The notes below the pieces were generated by a model. It saw only the letters and a list, made by a program, of their open reading frames with translations. It did no database searches and was not told the DNA's origin. From the NCBI GenBank assembly GCA_963658575.1, contig CAVKQB010000004.1, positions 1-64,000 of the forward strand: a stretch of DNA of 64,000 bases. Reading direction: 5' to 3'. Source of the DNA: W0P28-013 sp963658575. GTDB lineage: Bacteria; Bacteroidota; Bacteroidia; Bacteroidales; Paludibacteraceae. The translations under genes were made by a program, and so were the position numbers. Position 1 is the stretch's first letter. Every line of letters starts with the position of its first letter. Positions 8,420 to 19,467 of this stretch are shown here, piece by piece.

Positions 8420-8444
8420 TCTTTGTTCTTTAATCTATGTTCTT
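8418..8444 (+). repeat. Right inverted-repeat arm of the four-helix-bundle cassette
   Basis: Reverse complement of 8036-8062 with 4 mismatches in 27. It begins within the stop codon of the enclosed gene and ends 17 bases before mutB. Confidence 0.8.
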
Positions 8445-8461
8445 AAAATCTTAACAGAAAA

Positions 8462-10606
<2,145 letters not shown>

Positions 10607-10639
10607 GTCTTCGGATTTTTTGAGAAAACGATTCTAGAG

Positions 10640-10682
10640 CGGGCAGTATCTTTGCAACAGCAAGGGCACTGCCCGTTTTTTT
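10640..10682 (+). terminator. Intrinsic terminator after mutB
   Basis: CGGGCAGT (10640-10647) pairs with ACTGCCCG (10668-10675) and is followed by seven T. The loop contains TATCTTTG, an exact -7 promoter box. Confidence 0.8.
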
Positions 10683-10735
10683 GGCGCATGCGTTTGCCGC
10701 CACAAATCGATTTTTGTTATTCGCACAAAAATCAT

Positions 10736-10743
10736 TAACTTTG
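10736..10743 (+). promoter_or_regulatory. Promoter of metG
   Basis: TAACTTTG with TTG at 10714-10716, spacing 19 bases: both Bacteroidota elements at the expected distance. It lies 37 bases before the metG ATG. Confidence 0.75.
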
Positions 10744-10780
10744 CATTTCGATGGAATTTTCAAAAAAAAACAGATAATCA

Positions 10781-12835
10781 ATGAAACAGTTCAAACGAAC
10801 ACTCATCACATCGGCTTTGCCCTACGCCAACGGCCCCGTGCATATCGGTCATTTGGCGGGCGTTTACATTCCGGCCGACATCTACGCGCGCTACCTGCGC
10901 CTGAAAGGCGAAGAGGTGCTTTTCATCGGCGGCAGCGACGAACACGGCGTGCCTATCACCATACGCGCCAAAAAAGAGGGCGTTACACCGCAAGATGTGG
11001 TCGATCGCTACCACAAACTGATAAAAGAATCGTTCGAAGAGTTCGGCATCTCGTTCGACATCTACTCGCGCACCACCTCGCCGACGCACGCCAAAATGGC
11101 ATCGGACTTCTTCAAAACGCTCTACGACAAAGGCGAATTTATCGAAAAAACTTCGGAACAATACTACGACGAAGAGGCGCACCAATTCCTCGCCGACCGC
11201 TACATCACAGGCGAATGCCCGCACTGCCACGCACAAGGCGCATACGGCGACCAATGCGAAAAATGCGGCACCTCGCTCGCTCCCACCGACCTGATTAACC
11301 CCAAATCGGCCATCAGCGGCAGCAAACCCGTGATGCGCAAAACCAAACATTGGTACCTGCCGCTCGACAAGCACGAAGCGTGGCTACGCCAATGGATTTT
11401 GGAAGACCACAAAGAGTGGCGGCCAAACGTGTACGGCCAGTGCAAAAGTTGGCTCGACCTTGGGCTGCAACCGCGCGCTGTGAGCCGCGACCTCGCCTGG
11501 GGCATTCCGCTGCCAATCCCCAACGCCGAAGGCAAAGTGCTCTACGTCTGGTTCGATGCGCCCATCGGCTACATCAGCAACACCAAAGAACTGTGCGACG
11601 CGCACCCCGAACACGGCCGTTGGGAGACATGGTGGAAAGACCCCGAAACACGCCTCATTCACTTCATCGGCAAGGACAACATCGTGTTCCACTGCATCGT
11701 TTTCCCCGCCATGCTCAAAGCCGAAGGCAGTTACATTCTGCCCGACAACGTGCCGAGCAACGAGTTTATGAACCTCGAAGGCGACAAAATATCGACCTCG
11801 CGCAACTGGGCGGTGTGGCTCAACGAATACCTCGACGATTTCCCCGGAAAACAGGACGTGCTGCGCTACGTGCTGACCGCCAACGCTCCCGAAACAAAGG
11901 ACAACGACTTCACTTGGCGCGATTTCCAGACACGCAACAACAGCGAATTGGTGGCCATCTACGGCAACTTTGTGAACCGCGCCTTGGTGCTGACACAAAA
12001 ATACTTCGACGGCTGCGTGCCGCCACTCGGCGAACTAACCGACTACGACCGCGAAACGCTGCGCGAATTTACCGACGTGAAAGGGCGCGTAGAGCAACTG
12101 CTCGACAACTTCAAGTTCCGCGACGCGCAAAAAGAGGCCATGAACCTCGCACGCATCGGCAACAAATACTTGGCCGACACCGAGCCGTGGAAACTCGCCA
12201 AAACCGATATGGAGCGCACCGGCACCATTCTGCACATCGGCTTGCAAATCGCCGCCAACTTGGCCATCGCCTTCGAGCCGTTCCTGCCATTCTCGAGCAA
12301 AAAATTGCGCCAAATGCTGAATATGCCCGACTTCAGTTGGAGCCAACTCGGTCGCACCGACCTGCTGCAAACCGGCGCAAAACTCGGCACGGTGGCACTG
12401 CTGTTCGAAAAAATCGACGATGCCGCCATCGAAGCGCAACTGCAAAAATTGGCCGAAAGCAAAAAACAAAACCTGCTGAACGCTTGGAAACCCGCCGACG
12501 TCAAGGCCGACACAAACATCGACACGTTCGACAGGACGGACATCCGCGTGGGAACCGTGCTCGCATGCAGCAAAGTGCCGAAAGCCGACAAACTGCTGCA
12601 ATTCAAGATAGACGACGGCATGGGCGGCCGCACCATCGTGTCGGGCATAGCGCAGAGTTATCCCGAACCCGAAAAACTGGTCGGTATGCAGGTCTGCTTC
12701 ATCGCCAACTTCCCGCCGCGCACGCTCAAAGGTGTCGAAAGCCAAGGCATGATACTCTCCGCAGTCGATGCCGATGGCCGATTGGTGCTCGTTACACCAA
12801 GCCGCACCGTGAAAAACGGCAGCCAAGTAGGGTGA
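10781..12835 (+). CDS. metG: Methionine--tRNA ligase
   Basis: A 684-residue class I aminoacyl-tRNA synthetase that charges tRNA-Met. The HIGH motif is at residues 21-24, the zinc knuckle is CPHC...CEKC near residues 147-163, and KISTS takes the place of KMSKS. The C-terminal ~105 residues are an EMAP/Arc1p-like tRNA-binding domain (FDRTDIRVGTVL; GRTIVSGIAQ; NFPPRTLKGVESQGMIL). This is the long bacterial form that dimerises through the extra domain. It has its own promoter; the pspC-like gene follows after 59 bases. Confidence 0.96.
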   Translation: MKQFKRTLITSALPYANGPVHIGHLAGVYIPADIYARYLRLKGEEVLFIGGSDEHGVPITIRAKKEGVTPQDVVDRYHKLIKESFEEFGISFDIYSRTTSPTHAKMASDFFKTLYDKGEFIEKTSEQYYDEEAHQFLADRYITGECPHCHAQGAYGDQCEKCGTSLAPTDLINPKSAISGSKPVMRKTKHWYLPLDKHEAWLRQWILEDHKEWRPNVYGQCKSWLDLGLQPRAVSRDLAWGIPLPIPNAEGKVLYVWFDAPIGYISNTKELCDAHPEHGRWETWWKDPETRLIHFIGKDNIVFHCIVFPAMLKAEGSYILPDNVPSNEFMNLEGDKISTSRNWAVWLNEYLDDFPGKQDVLRYVLTANAPETKDNDFTWRDFQTRNNSELVAIYGNFVNRALVLTQKYFDGCVPPLGELTDYDRETLREFTDVKGRVEQLLDNFKFRDAQKEAMNLARIGNKYLADTEPWKLAKTDMERTGTILHIGLQIAANLAIAFEPFLPFSSKKLRQMLNMPDFSWSQLGRTDLLQTGAKLGTVALLFEKIDDAAIEAQLQKLAESKKQNLLNAWKPADVKADTNIDTFDRTDIRVGTVLACSKVPKADKLLQFKIDDGMGGRTIVSGIAQSYPEPEKLVGMQVCFIANFPPRTLKGVESQGMILSAVDADGRLVLVTPSRTVKNGSQVG

Positions 12836-12894
12836 TGAGCGACGGCCATCTCAACGATGAAGCACAATTTTGAAAAAATAAAATCTGCATCTCT

Positions 12895-13089
12895 ATGGAC
12901 AGAAAACTGACCAAATCGGACAACAAGATAGTGAGCGGCGTGTGTGCCGGCATCGCCGAATATCTGGGCTGGGACACGACCGTGGTGCGCGTGATTTACG
13001 TCTGCCTGTCGCTGTTTTCGGCTGGATTTCCAGGACTGCTTCTGTACCTCGTTTTGAGCATCGTGATGCCGCGGCCTGCCAACCGCTGA
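12895..13089 (+). CDS. PspC-domain small membrane protein
   Basis: A 64-residue protein made only of a PspC domain: MDRKLTKSDNKIVSGVCAGI, then AEYLGWDTTVVRVIY and a membrane segment ending LSIVMPRP. PspC proteins take part in envelope-stress responses in proteobacteria; stand-alone versions are common in Bacteroidota with unknown partners. It probably shares the metG transcript. Confidence 0.85.
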   Translation: MDRKLTKSDNKIVSGVCAGIAEYLGWDTTVVRVIYVCLSLFSAGFPGLLLYLVLSIVMPRPANR

Positions 13090-13166
13090 AACCAAATCGC
13101 ACGTGCGAAGAGCGTTGTTTATAGCAGAAAAGTACCGTATTCGCAATCAACAAAAATAACCCGACT

Positions 13167-15008
13167 ATGAAAAAACTCGCATTCATTGGCTTGTCGCTCT
13201 GCATGGTGCTGACAGCCGCCGCCAAAAACGTCGAACTGGCCGACCACATCGAACCGCACGCATGGTGGGCTGGCATGGCGCACACCGACCTGCAACTGAT
13301 GCTCCACGGCACGGACATCGCCGCATGCAACGTGGCTTTTGCCGACAACGCACTGCCCATCGCACGCATCGAAAAGACGGACAATCCGAACTACCTTTTT
13401 GTGTACGTCGATACGAAAAATGCGCAGCCCGGCACCTACCAACTCGTCATCAGCAAGGGTAAAAAAACGCAAAAAGTGGACTATGTGCTGAATGCGCGCG
13501 CCGAAGGTTCGGCCGAACGTCCCAGTTTCTCGTCGGCCGACGCGTGGTATCTGCTTATGCCCGACCGTTTTGCCAATGGCGACCCGAGCAACGACAACGT
13601 GGCGGGCTACAACCAAGGCGTAGTGCGCGGCAACCTGTACCAACGGCAGGGCGGCGACATCCAAGGCATCATCGACCACTTGGACTACATTGCCGACTGT
13701 GGATTTACGGCGGTATGGCCTACGCCTGTATTGTCGGACAACGACACGGCGTTCTCGTATCACCACTACGCTTGCTCCGACTACTACCGCATCGACCCAC
13801 GCTTGGGAACAAACGAGGACTACAAGCGTTTGGCCGACGAATGCCACCGACACGGACTGAAACTCATCAAAGACATCGTGCCAAACCACTGCGGACGCAC
13901 GCACTGGTGGATGAACGACCTGCCCGACTCCACATGGCTGCACCAATGGCCGACCTTCACACGCACCAACTACAACGTCTCCATTTGGACTAACGACAAC
14001 CCCAGCGACTACGACCTGACACTGCTCGAAAAGGGCTGGTTCGACACCAACATGCCCGACCTCAACCTGTCGAATCCGCTGCTGTTCGACTATCTGCGCC
14101 AAGTGTATGTCTATTGGATTGAATACGCTGGCATCGACGGTCTGCGCGTGGACACCTATCCGTACAACGACATTTTTGTGGCGGCACGCCTGATGAACGC
14201 CCTCAACAAAGAGTATCCGAACCTGAATTTCGTAGGCGAATGCTGGGTGAAAAGTCCGTCGCAAACGGCCTTCTACCAAACAGGCGCGAAAAACAAAAAC
14301 GGTTTCGACAGTGGTCTGCAAAGTGTGATGGACTTCACGCTGAAAGATGTTTTCGAATGGTCGTTTCTCGAACCGGAAGCGTGGAACACTGGCACAATCC
14401 GCTTCTACAACCATTTTGCGCAGGATTTTGTCTATCCGAACACGCACATGATAATGAACATGCTCGATAACCACGACATGAACCGCTACGCCGCCATGGT
14501 TGGGCGCGACCCGAAAATCTACAAAATGGGCTTGGCTGTGATTTCGACCATACGTGGCTATCCGCAAATCTACTACGGCGACGAAATAATGATTCGCGGC
14601 GATGCCGGTGCCTACGAAGAGGCGCGCCACACGTTCCCTGGCGGCTGGGCCGACGACACGCACAACGCCTTCGACCCTGCACAGCGCACCGCACTCGAAA
14701 ACGACATCTACAACTACACTCGGGCACTGCTCACCTTCCGCAAAGGCTGCTCCGCCCTGCACGACGGCACGATGAAGCAATTTCTGCCCAACGATGGCAT
14801 CTACGTCTATTTTCGCTACGACGACAACGCCTGCGTGATGGTCGTGGTGAACAACAACGACACCGACAAAACCATCGATTTGGCGCGCTACAACGAGATG
14901 CACATCATCGGACACACCGCCCATAATGTAACCGAAAACGTCGATATTCCGCTCGAAAATCAGATAACAATCCCTGCAAAAACAGTTTGGGTTTTGGACA
15001 TCAAGTAA
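13167..15008 (+). CDS. Secreted GH13 alpha-glucan hydrolase (neopullulanase / SusA-like)
   Basis: A 613-residue enzyme with a Sec signal peptide (MKKLAFIGLSLCMVLTAAA). An N-terminal beta domain (about 20-115) of the cyclomaltodextrinase type comes before the GH13 barrel, which starts at SADAWYLLMPDRFANGDPSN. Catalytic residues are visible: nucleophile D329 in GLRVDTYPYN, acid/base E358 in GECW and D437 in LDNHD. No lipobox, so probably periplasmic, as for SusA, which splits maltooligosaccharides. The second GH13 gene follows 32 bases later. No susC/D-like genes are in the window, so transport must be encoded elsewhere. Confidence 0.9.
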   Translation: MKKLAFIGLSLCMVLTAAAKNVELADHIEPHAWWAGMAHTDLQLMLHGTDIAACNVAFADNALPIARIEKTDNPNYLFVYVDTKNAQPGTYQLVISKGKKTQKVDYVLNARAEGSAERPSFSSADAWYLLMPDRFANGDPSNDNVAGYNQGVVRGNLYQRQGGDIQGIIDHLDYIADCGFTAVWPTPVLSDNDTAFSYHHYACSDYYRIDPRLGTNEDYKRLADECHRHGLKLIKDIVPNHCGRTHWWMNDLPDSTWLHQWPTFTRTNYNVSIWTNDNPSDYDLTLLEKGWFDTNMPDLNLSNPLLFDYLRQVYVYWIEYAGIDGLRVDTYPYNDIFVAARLMNALNKEYPNLNFVGECWVKSPSQTAFYQTGAKNKNGFDSGLQSVMDFTLKDVFEWSFLEPEAWNTGTIRFYNHFAQDFVYPNTHMIMNMLDNHDMNRYAAMVGRDPKIYKMGLAVISTIRGYPQIYYGDEIMIRGDAGAYEEARHTFPGGWADDTHNAFDPAQRTALENDIYNYTRALLTFRKGCSALHDGTMKQFLPNDGIYVYFRYDDNACVMVVVNNNDTDKTIDLARYNEMHIIGHTAHNVTENVDIPLENQITIPAKTVWVLDIK

Positions 15009-15040
15009 TTTCTCTTTTTTTGACAAAAAACGATACCGCC

Positions 15041-17404
15041 ATGAAGAAGATTTTGTTTCTTGCCGCTGCGGCACTGCTCGCCGCTTGTGCCCGCCAACCG
15101 CTGAATCTGCCCGCCGACACGGGTGTGTGCGTAGGGTTGAACACGCTGCTCACCCTCAACACGGGCGACAACACGGTCTATGCCGAAGATTTTGTGATGC
15201 AACCCGACAATATCGACTCGGTTACGGCCAGCGACCCGTCGGTGGTGTGCCTGCTGTCGGCCGACAAACGCACTGTGAACCTGCACGTTGCAGAAAACAT
15301 GCCGCAAATGGTCGATGTGCAAATATGGGTCGATGGCACGCCCTATTCGGTGCCGGCACGCAAATCGGACAAAATCGACTACGTTTTCACATGGAATCCG
15401 AACAGCAAAACGCCCAAACGCGTGCAAATAGCCGGCCAAATGAACAACTGGGTGCCGTCGCTCACGCCCGACATGCAACTGAACGCCGACGGCTTGTACG
15501 AAGTAACGCTGCACGTCAGCCCGGGCACCTATCTGTACCAAATCAACATCGACGGTGAGCAGAACCACGACGAAAACAACCCCGCCAAAGTCGATAACGG
15601 CTACGGCAAATTCAACTCCATCATGCAGGTCGATGGCTACGAAAAACTGTTTCCCGTGCTTACGACCAACACCATCGGCCGCAACGCCATCGGTTTGACC
15701 TACGCCAACGAAGTAACCGCGCTTTTCGCCTATTGGCAAAACTACCGCCTGCCCGACCAGTTTGTAAAAATCGGCGACGGCACAATTTCGGTGGCCATTC
15801 CCGCCGAAGCCGATACGCTCGAACGCTCGTACCTGCGCATCTGGGCGGTTAATGCCTACGGCGTGAGCAACGATATTCTGGTGCCGCTACGCTATGGCCG
15901 CGTGCTGACCGACATGGCGTACATCAAACGTACCGACAAACAGGCCGACATCATCTACTTCATGCTGGTCGATCGCTTCAAAAACGGCAATCCGCAAAAC
16001 GACCGCCCGATGAACCGTCCCGACGTGAATCCCAAAGCCGACTACCAAGGCGGCGATTTGGCGGGCATCAAACAAAAAATCGACGACGGCTATTTCGAGC
16101 GATTGGGCGTGAACACACTTTGGATTTCGCCGTTGAACCAAAACCCGTTCGAACCTTACGCCTACGATGCCGTGGGTAAGACGAAATTCGCCGGATACCA
16201 CGGCTATTGGCCTATCTCGTCGTCGCAAGTGGACGTGCGCTTTGGCACCAACGACGAACTGAAAACGCTTGTGGCCGATGCACACACGCACCACATCAAC
16301 ATTCTGCTCGACTATGTGGCCAACCACGTACACGAACTGCATCCGCTCTACCAAAAACACCCCGAATTTGCCACGCCACTCATTCTGCCCGACGGGCGCA
16401 AAAACATCGGATTGTGGGACGAACAGCGGCTCACCACGTGGTTCGATGTGTTTATGCCAAGCCTCGATTTCGGCAATCCCAAAGTGGTCGCCATGATGTC
16501 TGACTCGGCAGTTTACTGGATGAAAGAGTTCGGCATCGACGGATTCCGCCACGACGCGTGCAAACATGTGAACGAAGAATTTTGGCGCGCCGTAACCTAC
16601 AAACTCAAGCAAATCGACCCGAAAGGCAACTTCTACCAGATAGGCGAATCGTATGGCAGCCCCGAACTGATGGCAAGTTACGTTAATTCGGGCATGCTCG
16701 ACGGGCAGTTCGACTTCAACGTCTTCGACGAAGCCACATCGGCCTTCAATGGTTACAGCGGCGGCACACTCACGCGGCTGAACAACATCTTGCGCAGCAG
16801 CCTGAAAATCTACGGCGCGCACAACCTGATGGGCTACATCAGCGGCAATCACGACAAACCACGCTTCATGGCTATGGCATCGGGCGACCTGCGGGTGGGC
16901 GAAGATGCCAAGGCCTCGGCTTGGACGCGCGAAATCGGCATCACCGACTCGGTGGCCTACGACAAATTGGCACTTTTCCACACCTTCAACCTCACCATTC
17001 CTGGCGTGCCGGTCATCTACTACGGCGACGAAATCGGCATGACGGGCGCAAACGACCCCGACTGCCGCCGCATGATGCACTTTGGCGATTGGAACGCACG
17101 CGAGCAACATCTGTTCGAGCAAGTGAGCGCACTCGACCACCTGCGCCGCAGCAATGCCGCACTGATTTACGGCGATTTCGTGTCGCTGGCTGTTACGGAC
17201 ACCACATGGGTGTACGGGCGCAAATTTTTCGACACCGAAGCCATCGTCTGCCTCAACAATTCGAACTCCGAAGTTACGCTCAGCGTGCCGCTCGACCGCC
17301 TGAACGGCCGAAACCTGTCGGCTGCCTTCGGCCATGCGTTCAGCATCCAAGGCCACTCGCTGCAAATAGTTTTGCCGCCTTACGGATTCGAAATTTTGAA
17401 ATGA
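15041..17404 (+). CDS. GH13 alpha-amylase-family lipoprotein
   Basis: A 787-residue lipoprotein with lipobox LLAACAR, likely in the outer membrane. After the signal come an immunoglobulin-like region and a starch-binding-type module (about 108-190; KRVQIAGQMNNWVPSL, GTYLYQINIDGE). The GH13 barrel starts at about residue 305 (ADIIYFMLVDRFKNGNPQND). Catalytic residues are D505 (GFRHDACKHV), E536 (QIGESYG) and D605 (GNHDKPR). The start at 15041 is chosen because it gives a proper lipoprotein signal; 18 upstream codons overlap the spacer. Together with the preceding gene it forms an alpha-glucan degradation pair. Confidence 0.9.
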   Translation: MKKILFLAAAALLAACARQPLNLPADTGVCVGLNTLLTLNTGDNTVYAEDFVMQPDNIDSVTASDPSVVCLLSADKRTVNLHVAENMPQMVDVQIWVDGTPYSVPARKSDKIDYVFTWNPNSKTPKRVQIAGQMNNWVPSLTPDMQLNADGLYEVTLHVSPGTYLYQINIDGEQNHDENNPAKVDNGYGKFNSIMQVDGYEKLFPVLTTNTIGRNAIGLTYANEVTALFAYWQNYRLPDQFVKIGDGTISVAIPAEADTLERSYLRIWAVNAYGVSNDILVPLRYGRVLTDMAYIKRTDKQADIIYFMLVDRFKNGNPQNDRPMNRPDVNPKADYQGGDLAGIKQKIDDGYFERLGVNTLWISPLNQNPFEPYAYDAVGKTKFAGYHGYWPISSSQVDVRFGTNDELKTLVADAHTHHINILLDYVANHVHELHPLYQKHPEFATPLILPDGRKNIGLWDEQRLTTWFDVFMPSLDFGNPKVVAMMSDSAVYWMKEFGIDGFRHDACKHVNEEFWRAVTYKLKQIDPKGNFYQIGESYGSPELMASYVNSGMLDGQFDFNVFDEATSAFNGYSGGTLTRLNNILRSSLKIYGAHNLMGYISGNHDKPRFMAMASGDLRVGEDAKASAWTREIGITDSVAYDKLALFHTFNLTIPGVPVIYYGDEIGMTGANDPDCRRMMHFGDWNAREQHLFEQVSALDHLRRSNAALIYGDFVSLAVTDTTWVYGRKFFDTEAIVCLNNSNSEVTLSVPLDRLNGRNLSAAFGHAFSIQGHSLQIVLPPYGFEILK

Positions 17405-17445
17405 CACTCGGAGAGAAAAATCCAATCCGCCGATTCTGAAATTCG

Positions 17446-17958
17446 ATGAAGCAAAAAATGGACGAAAGAGAACAATTCATCGCTCTGTACGAAAGTGCAT
17501 TCCCAATGGACGAACGGCGACCGACGGCCGACGAGCTGGCGCTGGCCGACAAGCGATTCGAATTGCGCACCATACGCCACGAAGGCGCATACGCAGGCTT
17601 CATCACCCTGTGGCATTTCGACACGTTTGTCTATGTCGAACATTTTGCCACGTTGCCCGAACTGCGTGGGCACGGCATCGGCAGTCGAACGCTGCAAATG
17701 CTTCGGCACGAATCGGCGCAACCAATCGTCCTGGAAGTGGAATTGCCCGAAAACGACACAGCGCGCCGCCGCATAGCGTTCTACCAACGCGCGGGCTTCG
17801 ATACGATGCCACAACCCTACGAACAGCCGCCCTACACCGCCGAACGCAACGGCCTGCCCATGTGCATCATGACCACCGCCAACGACACGAGCGACCAATT
17901 TTTCAACCAAATAAAACGCACGCTCTACAGCGAAGTCTACAAAAAATCCACACGATGA
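17446..17958 (+). CDS. GNAT-family N-acetyltransferase
   Basis: A 170-residue protein with the acetyl-CoA-binding loop LRGHGIGSRTLQ (about residues 73-84) and the strand-helix pattern of the fold. The substrate cannot be told from sequence. Either ATG at 17446 or the one at 17458 may be used. Its last codons overlap the next gene by ATGA, so the two are coupled. Confidence 0.82.
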   Translation: MKQKMDEREQFIALYESAFPMDERRPTADELALADKRFELRTIRHEGAYAGFITLWHFDTFVYVEHFATLPELRGHGIGSRTLQMLRHESAQPIVLEVELPENDTARRRIAFYQRAGFDTMPQPYEQPPYTAERNGLPMCIMTTANDTSDQFFNQIKRTLYSEVYKKSTR

Positions 17959-18653
17959 GAAAAACGCTCTCTGTCGCCCTATTGATTTGGTATTGCACCC
18001 ACGCCTCGGCGCAAATCGACCATGCCAAACTGCTGCAAGCCTACTTCGCCGAAGACTTGGACGTGTGGCGCGCCGCCATCGACCGCATCGACGACACCGA
18101 CACCACCGCGCTGCGCAGCATGGCCAACTACGAATATGGCTACATCGGGTTTTGCATCGGGCGCGAACGCTTCGACGAAGCCAAACGCCGCATCGCAACG
18201 ATGAAAAGTCACCTGCGCACACTCGAACAGAGCGGCTACGACGCTGCCATGCTCAATCTTTATCGTTCGGCATTGTGCGCGTTCGAACTATCGATGAACC
18301 ACTGGAAATTCGCCACGCTCGGTGTGGAAAGCGTGCGGTTGGCCAATCTCGCCTACCAGCAAGCCCCAACCAATCCATTCGTATTGAGCCTGAAAGGCAA
18401 CACCGACTTCTACCGCCCCGCGCTGGCCGGCGGCTCGAAAAAACGCGCCATCGCACTCTACGAACGCGCCATCGCGCTCTACGAGCAGCAGCAACTCACC
18501 GACCAATGGAACTACTACGCCACGCTGCTGGCACTGGCGCAATCGTACGAAAAAACCGACAATCGCGAAAAAGCCAAAACCGTGTGCCGCAAACTGCTCA
18601 AAGTCGCTCCCGACTTCGAATATGTGCGCGACAAATACTATCCCAATCTCTGA
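17955..18653 (+). CDS. Exported TPR-like protein of unknown function
   Basis: A 232-residue protein with a signal peptide (MRKTLSVALLIWYCTHASAQ) and helical repeats. The clearest TPR-like pair is in the C-terminal half (KRAIALYERAIALYEQQQ; LALAQSYEKTDNREKAKTVC). A short block, SLKGNTDFYRPALAGGSKKRAIA, is often seen in TPR proteins that monitor periplasmic processes, but no function can be assigned. It starts inside the end of the acetyltransferase gene. Confidence 0.72.
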   Translation: MRKTLSVALLIWYCTHASAQIDHAKLLQAYFAEDLDVWRAAIDRIDDTDTTALRSMANYEYGYIGFCIGRERFDEAKRRIATMKSHLRTLEQSGYDAAMLNLYRSALCAFELSMNHWKFATLGVESVRLANLAYQQAPTNPFVLSLKGNTDFYRPALAGGSKKRAIALYERAIALYEQQQLTDQWNYYATLLALAQSYEKTDNREKAKTVCRKLLKVAPDFEYVRDKYYPNL

Positions 18654-18667
18654 TGGAATAAAAAAAC

Positions 18668-18675
18668 TAACTTTG
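18668..18675 (+). promoter_or_regulatory. Promoter -7 box before the secreted protein gene
   Basis: TAACTTTG lies 20 bases before the ATG at 18696. Confidence 0.5.
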
Positions 18676-18695
18676 CAACACAAGTACAAACGAAT

Positions 18696-19442
18696 ATGAC
18701 AAAAAAATTACTCTTTACACTCCTTTTGGCAGGCAATCTGCTTGCACTGACGGCCGAAGAACACACCTACATCATGAGCGACTACGGCAAACCCGCCTTC
18801 ACCACCAGCGACGGACTTTTCACCACGCTCGGCAAGCAAGCCGACGGCGTGAGCGGCCCCACCTACAACGGCGGCGAGAAAGACCTCGACGTGCGCCTCT
18901 ACGCCAAAAATACCTACAAAATCACCAGCAACACCGACGCAAAAATGCTGCGCATCACCTTTTGCATCAGCAAAAATGGTCATTACAAACTGGCCGAACT
19001 CACGCCGAGCAACGGCACGATGGATGCCGAACCCGAACAACTGACCGACGACAACGGCTGGAAAGCGTGGCGCTACAGTTGGACTGGCAATGCCAGCGAA
19101 GTAACATTCACCGTGGGCGAATACTGCGCCTTTGGCAGCGAATGCGCCGAGCAAGGCAAAACAGAAGTGCCCGGCACGCTGATGTTCAAGACGCTGATTA
19201 TCAGCGACGATGCCGCCACCGCGCTCTCCGCTACCACATCGGACGGCATCAACATCTTCGCGCACGACGGCATTATCTACGCCGATGGCCTGAGCGACGG
19301 CACACGCATCGATGTGATGAGCGTAACAGGCGCACACTTGCTCGCCGCCACCGTGAACAATGGTCAAGCAGCCGCTCCGCTCGACCGCGGCATCTACATA
19401 GTGAAATGCAACAACCGCATACACAAAATCGTAGTACGCTGA
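18696..19442 (+). CDS. Secreted protein with a type IX-like C-terminal tail
   Basis: A 248-residue protein with a signal peptide (MTKKLLFTLLLAGNLLALTA), a beta-rich middle and a tail resembling type A sorting domains (RIDVMSVTGAHLLAATV ... GIYIVKCNNRIHKIVVR). Such tails direct export by the type IX secretion system in Bacteroidota, or are found as anchors in related proteins. The middle region has no recognised catalytic motif. The response regulator gene follows 25 bases later, so the two may share a transcript. Confidence 0.7.
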   Translation: MTKKLLFTLLLAGNLLALTAEEHTYIMSDYGKPAFTTSDGLFTTLGKQADGVSGPTYNGGEKDLDVRLYAKNTYKITSNTDAKMLRITFCISKNGHYKLAELTPSNGTMDAEPEQLTDDNGWKAWRYSWTGNASEVTFTVGEYCAFGSECAEQGKTEVPGTLMFKTLIISDDAATALSATTSDGINIFAHDGIIYADGLSDGTRIDVMSVTGAHLLAATVNNGQAAAPLDRGIYIVKCNNRIHKIVVR

Positions 19443-19467
19443 AAATCGCTATCAAAACCTACGAATC

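Noticed and set aside
8036..8444. A standard insertion sequence or transposon
   Set aside because: No transposase is present; only a four-helix-bundle gene is enclosed, and no clear target-site duplication was seen.
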